Shown here in pieces: positions 60,833 to 64,000 of a DNA stretch of 64,000 nt. The stretch covers positions 496,001 through 560,000 of the forward strand of contig CAWJNF010000001.1 of the NCBI GenBank assembly GCA_963844235.1. Reading direction: 5' to 3'. Every line of letters starts with the position of its first letter. Positions within the stretch are counted from its first letter, which is position 1. This stretch comes from CAWJNF01 sp963844235 (GTDB lineage Bacteria > Actinomycetota > Thermoleophilia > Gaiellales > Gaiellaceae). The notes beneath the pieces were generated by a model that was not told the DNA's origin, ran no database searches, and saw only the letters and a list, made by a program, of their open reading frames with translations. Position numbers and translations under genes: made by a program.

Positions 60833-62497
60833 ATGAGCGACGAGCACTTCGACGCGGTGGTCGTCGGCTCGGGCTTCGGCGGGTCGGTGACCGCCTACCG
60901 GCTCGCCGAGGCGGGCATGTCGGTCTGTCTGCTCGAGCGCGGCAAGGCCTACCCGCCCGACTCGTTCCCGCGCAGCCCGCGCTTGACGGGCCGCAACTTC
61001 TGGGACCCGAGCGAGGGGCTGCACGGCCTGCTCAACGTCTGGGAGTTCAGCGGGCTCGGCGGCATCGTGGCGAGCGGTCTCGGCGGGGGATCCCTGCTCT
61101 ACTCCAACATCCTCATCCGCAAGGACCGCTCGACGTTCGTGGAGGACGGGCCGGCAGGCGAGAGCTGGCCGCTCGGCTACGACGACCTCGAGCCTCACTA
61201 CGAGCGGCACGAGGAGATGCTGCGCGCCGCGCCCTACCCGCTGACCGAGCAGACGCCGAAGACGAGGGCGACGCGCGACGCGGCGGCCGCGCTCGGGCTC
61301 GAGTGGTTCCTCCCGAAGGTCGCGGTCACGTTCTCGCCCGACGGCGGCGAGGTGGCTCTCGGCGAGCCCGTTCTCGGCGAGCACGAGAACCTCCACGGGC
61401 GCACCCGCTCGACGTGCCGCATGTGCGGCGAGTGCAACTTCGGCTGCAACTACGGCGCCAAGTACACGCTCGACTTCAACTACCTGAGCTTCGCGAAGCT
61501 CCGGCACGGAGCCGACCTGCGCACGCGCTGCGAGGTGAAGACGATCGCGCCGCGCGCGAACGGCGGCTACCAGATCGGCTACGTGAACCACGAGGAGGCC
61601 GTGGAGGGCGAGCGCCGCCCGGCGCCGCTGACGCTGCACAGCCTGAGCGCCGACCGGCTCGTCATGGCGGCCGGGACGTTCGGGACCCCGTTCCTGCTGT
61701 TCAAGAACCGCTCGGCGCTGCCGGGGCTGAGCGAGCGCCTCGGCACCCGCTTCTGCGGCAACGGCGACCTGCTCACGTTTGCCCGCGAGACACACGAGCA
61801 GGTGGGCGGCGAGCGCCGGCCGCGCGTGATCGACCCGGGCTACGGGCCGGTCATCACGAGCACGATCCGGATCAAGGACGAGCTCGAAGGGGGCCCGGGG
61901 CGCGCGCTCTACATGCAGGACGGCGGCTACCCCGAGCTCGTCAACTGGCTGATGGAGGCGGGCGACCAGCCGAGAGCGCTCGTGCGCACCGGGAAGCTCG
62001 CCTGGCGTCTCCTCAAGCTCTGGCTCCGGCTCGGCGGCTCGAGCGACGTCGGCGCCGACCTCGCGTCGTTCATCGGAACGGCCTCGGCCTCCTCGACGAC
62101 GCTGCCGCTCTTCTCGATGGGCCGCGACATGCCGGACGGCACCATGACCCTCGACGGCAAGGGGCGGCTCGAGATCGACTGGCGCAAGAAGAACTCGCCC
62201 GTCTACGAGGACATCCGCAGCACCGGCCGCAAGATCGCGCGCGCGCTCGACGGCTCCTTCCAGGACAACCCGCCCTGGTGGGCCGGTCGCGTGACCACCG
62301 TCCATCCGCTCGGCGGCTGCCCCATGGGGCGCGACGCGGGCCAGGGCGTCGTCGACTCCTACGGGCGCGCGTTCGGGTACGAGAACCTCGTCATCGCGGA
62401 CGGCTCGGTCATGCCCGGCCCGGTCGGCCCGAACCCCTCGAACACGATCTCCGCCCTCGCGCACCGGTTCTCGGAACGGCTGATCGCGGAGGCCTGA
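60833..62497 (+). CDS. GMC-family oxidoreductase, cholesterol-oxidase-like
   Basis: A 554-aa flavoenzyme. ATG at 60833 has GGAGGTG 8-14 bp upstream; the frame is open to 60740 but that stretch overlaps the divergent gene. FAD motif VVVGSGFGGSVTAYRLAEAG near residue 7, then a cysteine-rich STCRMCGECNFGCNYGAK near 190-207 typical of the cholesterol-oxidase branch, and the GMC C-terminal HPLGGCPMG with the active-site His, followed by SVMPGPVGPNPSNTISALA. It probably oxidises a sterol or another hydroxylated lipid with O2. It sits between the lipase module and the SIR2 pair; whether it belongs to the module is unknown. Confidence 0.9.
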   Translation: MSDEHFDAVVVGSGFGGSVTAYRLAEAGMSVCLLERGKAYPPDSFPRSPRLTGRNFWDPSEGLHGLLNVWEFSGLGGIVASGLGGGSLLYSNILIRKDRSTFVEDGPAGESWPLGYDDLEPHYERHEEMLRAAPYPLTEQTPKTRATRDAAAALGLEWFLPKVAVTFSPDGGEVALGEPVLGEHENLHGRTRSTCRMCGECNFGCNYGAKYTLDFNYLSFAKLRHGADLRTRCEVKTIAPRANGGYQIGYVNHEEAVEGERRPAPLTLHSLSADRLVMAAGTFGTPFLLFKNRSALPGLSERLGTRFCGNGDLLTFARETHEQVGGERRPRVIDPGYGPVITSTIRIKDELEGGPGRALYMQDGGYPELVNWLMEAGDQPRALVRTGKLAWRLLKLWLRLGGSSDVGADLASFIGTASASSTTLPLFSMGRDMPDGTMTLDGKGRLEIDWRKKNSPVYEDIRSTGRKIARALDGSFQDNPPWWAGRVTTVHPLGGCPMGRDAGQGVVDSYGRAFGYENLVIADGSVMPGPVGPNPSNTISALAHRFSERLIAEA

Positions 62498-62576
62498 TCG
62501 ACCTACGCGGCGCTCGGGCCGGCGTCGATGAGCGTGAACGCGTAGCTCCGAGCCCCCGCGGCGCCGTTCTCGATGG

Positions 62577-63707
62577 TCAGGCGATAGGTGCCGGCGGCGC
62601 GACCAGGCCAGATCGTCGAGCCCTTCGCATGTGCCAGCCGCGTTTCCTTCCTTGACGAGCCGGGCGGAGGCGCTGGAGGAACGGGACGAGATGGTCATGC
62701 TCCGTGCCGTACGGCACCACGACGATGCGGTCACGCAGGCGGTGATGCTCCGCCGACAAGGCGGCGGCGTCGGCGCCGAGCGCCAGACGGAAGTGCCTGT
62801 GCTCGGCGTGCGAGAAGACCCCGGACAGCCATTCGCGCAAGGCACCGAAGTTCGGGTCGTCGAGCCCGTCGCCGCAGCCGATGAAGAGGAGCGAGTGCAA
62901 GGCCGCGGCGGCGCGCTGGACGAACTGCGCGTACTCGTCGCCGAGCACGTCCTCGTACGAGCGGATGCCGAGCACCACCGTCTCGGGCTTCCGCCAGTGG
63001 CCGTGGAGGTGGAGCACGCCGGGCTCGTCGCCGCGCAGGAGCCTCTCCACGTGGGCGCCGTCCTTCCACGTCACGGGCTCGAGGCCGGTGACCTCCTCGA
63101 AGAGCAGGTCGTAGTTCGTCGTGAGGATCGGCACGCCCAGGTCGCGCAGTGCCTCGATCACGGCCGGCTCGTAGGGTCGAAGCTCGCCCACGGTCTCGCG
63201 CAGCCACCGCCGGTACTCCCCGCCCGCCGGTGCGTGGAGCACGCGCTCGATCTCCTCGGCGACGGCGAGGAGGTCGCGTACGTCGCTCGAGTGCAGCTTC
63301 GCTCTCTGCTCGTCCGCCCAGCCCGCGGGGAGGCCGATGAAGACCTGCTCGCAGCGCGAGATTCCGTCTTCGAGCAAGCCGACCCACGAGGCCGCAGAAG
63401 CGTCGCGACTCGCGGCGGCCGCAACCCCGGCGCCGACGACCGCGATCACGCGCCCGCGTGCGATCTCGCGGCGCAGGTCCTCCTCGAGCAGCCGCCGCTT
63501 GCGACGGCCCTCGGCGAGGCCTGCCGCGTGCTCCCGACGGCGCCAGCGCCGGTCGGCGAGCTGCCGCACCCAGCCGGCCCAGGAGCGCGCCGCGCGTGCG
63601 CCGCCGCCGCAGCGGCATACGCGCTGCGGCCTGTGGAGGAGGCGGTACGCCGCCCCGCCGTGCTCTAGCTCGCCGATGGTGCGGCTAGCCTTCATCGTCG
63701 GTTCCAT
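62577..63707 (-). CDS. SIR2-like NAD-binding domain protein
   Basis: 376 aa. An Arg-rich N-terminal 80 residues precede a SIR2_2-type core: VIAVVGAGVA (87-96), LTTNYDLLFEE (195-205, N198), the catalytic-type HLHGHW (233-238) and LLFIGCGDGLDDPNFG. Proteins of this branch in bacterial immunity degrade NAD+ rather than deacetylate. The last about 30 residues look out of register. In another frame 62503-62640 reads as beta-sandwich (WPGRAAGTYRLTIENGAAG), so a missed indel may hide the true C-terminus. ATG at 63707, divergent from a second SIR2 gene by 97 bp. Confidence 0.82.
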   Translation of the reverse strand: MEPTMKASRTIGELEHGGAAYRLLHRPQRVCRCGGGARAARSWAGWVRQLADRRWRRREHAAGLAEGRRKRRLLEEDLRREIARGRVIAVVGAGVAAAASRDASAASWVGLLEDGISRCEQVFIGLPAGWADEQRAKLHSSDVRDLLAVAEEIERVLHAPAGGEYRRWLRETVGELRPYEPAVIEALRDLGVPILTTNYDLLFEEVTGLEPVTWKDGAHVERLLRGDEPGVLHLHGHWRKPETVVLGIRSYEDVLGDEYAQFVQRAAAALHSLLFIGCGDGLDDPNFGALREWLSGVFSHAEHRHFRLALGADAAALSAEHHRLRDRIVVVPYGTEHDHLVPFLQRLRPARQGRKRGWHMRRARRSGLVAPPAPIA

Positions 63708-63804
63708 TCACGCCCATCAACGCGTGTTCCCTGCTTCACGATGCGACGAGGGCCTTGAGAGGCGCTGTGAAGGCGCTAAGGAAAGGTTGTGACGGTCAGG
63801 ACCC

Positions 63805-64000
63805 GTGACCGCGCTGTCTCCTGAGGAGCTCGACAAGCACCTCCGGCGCGTTCTCAAAGCGATGGCGGACGGACGCGTCGTGCCCTTCCTCGGTGCCGGG
63901 GCCAACCTGGCCGGCCGGCCCGAGGGCGCCGTCTGGACGGGAGAGGGGTCGCGCTTCCTCCCGAGCGGCGCGGAGCTCGCCCGATACCTGAGGACGGCGT
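63805..64000 (+). CDS. SIR2-like protein, N-terminal part (continues beyond the window)
   Basis: GTG start at 63805 with TCAGGA upstream and an open frame to the window edge. The opening LDKHLRRVLKAMADGRVVPFLGAGANL carries the SIR2 NAD-binding GAGxN motif, followed by LAGRPEGAVW and LPSGAELARYL, a pattern seen in SIR2 effectors of conflict systems. It is divergent from the SIR2-like gene at 62577-63707. Only 65 residues are visible, so the fused domains are unknown. Confidence 0.75.
   Translation, partial: MTALSPEELDKHLRRVLKAMADGRVVPFLGAGANLAGRPEGAVWTGEGSRFLPSGAELARYLRTA

Noticed and set aside
60620..62845. A 741-codon minus-strand open frame
   Set aside because: Antisense to the GMC oxidoreductase, with no family motifs.

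Overview
The window is high-GC DNA (well above 65% by eye) with many GTG/TTG starts, start/stop overlaps of the ATGA/TTGA type, AfsR/BTAD-type regulators, an LLM flavin monooxygenase, an ECF sigma factor with an RskA-like anti-sigma, and DHA2-type MFS transporters. This points to an actinobacterium, perhaps Thermoleophilia (Solirubrobacterales/Gaiellales). The phylum is fairly safe; the class is a guess.

Region 1 (1-14.4 kb) is a catabolic cluster. It has a sugar-type ABC importer ATPase, an IlvD/Edd aldonic-acid dehydratase, a DapA-family aldolase/dehydratase, two NAD(P)-dependent 2-hydroxyacid-type dehydrogenases on the opposite strand, a hydantoinase/oxoprolinase pair (HyuA/HyuB), an unassigned 678-aa alpha/alpha-barrel protein, an SDR, a GntR/FCD regulator and a zinc alcohol dehydrogenase. 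A palindrome in the divergent promoter before hyuA is the obvious candidate operator. Region 2 (14.5-16.9 kb) is a short operon of LLM oxygenase, alpha/beta hydrolase and a broken acyl-CoA-dehydrogenase-like gene.

Region 3 (16.9-31.5 kb) holds an AfsR-like ATPase regulator, a BBE-type FAD oxidase, a SemiSWEET-like protein and a phospholipid block. In that block PssA and Psd flank an 1105-aa fusion of a DHA2 transporter, a cyclic-nucleotide-binding domain and an NTE/patatin phospholipase. A NatAB-type ABC exporter and a membrane-anchored hydrolase follow. Region 4 (31.5-43.4 kb) is a patchwork of intact genes (DHFR-like reductase, RTX-repeat secreted protein, ECF sigma/anti-sigma, second AfsR-like regulator, EamA transporter), gene scraps (cupin, TetR, EamA, a CPFCG tail) and a flavin monooxygenase-cytochrome b5 fusion.

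Region 5 (43.6-49.5 kb) carries OsmC plus an FAD oxidoreductase, metY plus a CoA-binding protein, and an isolated hypX. Region 6 (49.8-55.3 kb) carries a PLD-helicase-DUF3427 protein, a PH-like protein and a small secreted protein. It ends at a tRNA-Thr whose 3' end faces the segment, so it may be an integrated island. Region 7 (55.4-64 kb) is the most striking. It has a lipase-CHAT protease fusion translationally coupled to a Vps62-like protein, then a membrane protein, a GMC/cholesterol-oxidase-like enzyme and two divergently transcribed SIR2-family proteins, the second cut by the window end. Lipase, CHAT and SIR2 domains together suggest a conflict or regulated-cell-death module.

At least ten single-base reading-frame breaks lie between 16.6 and 59.2 kb in genes whose protein similarity continues across the break. 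Sequencing or assembly indels are the simplest explanation for many of them. Several products below are therefore described as reconstructed across a frameshift. All family assignments come from reading motifs; no database search was run.
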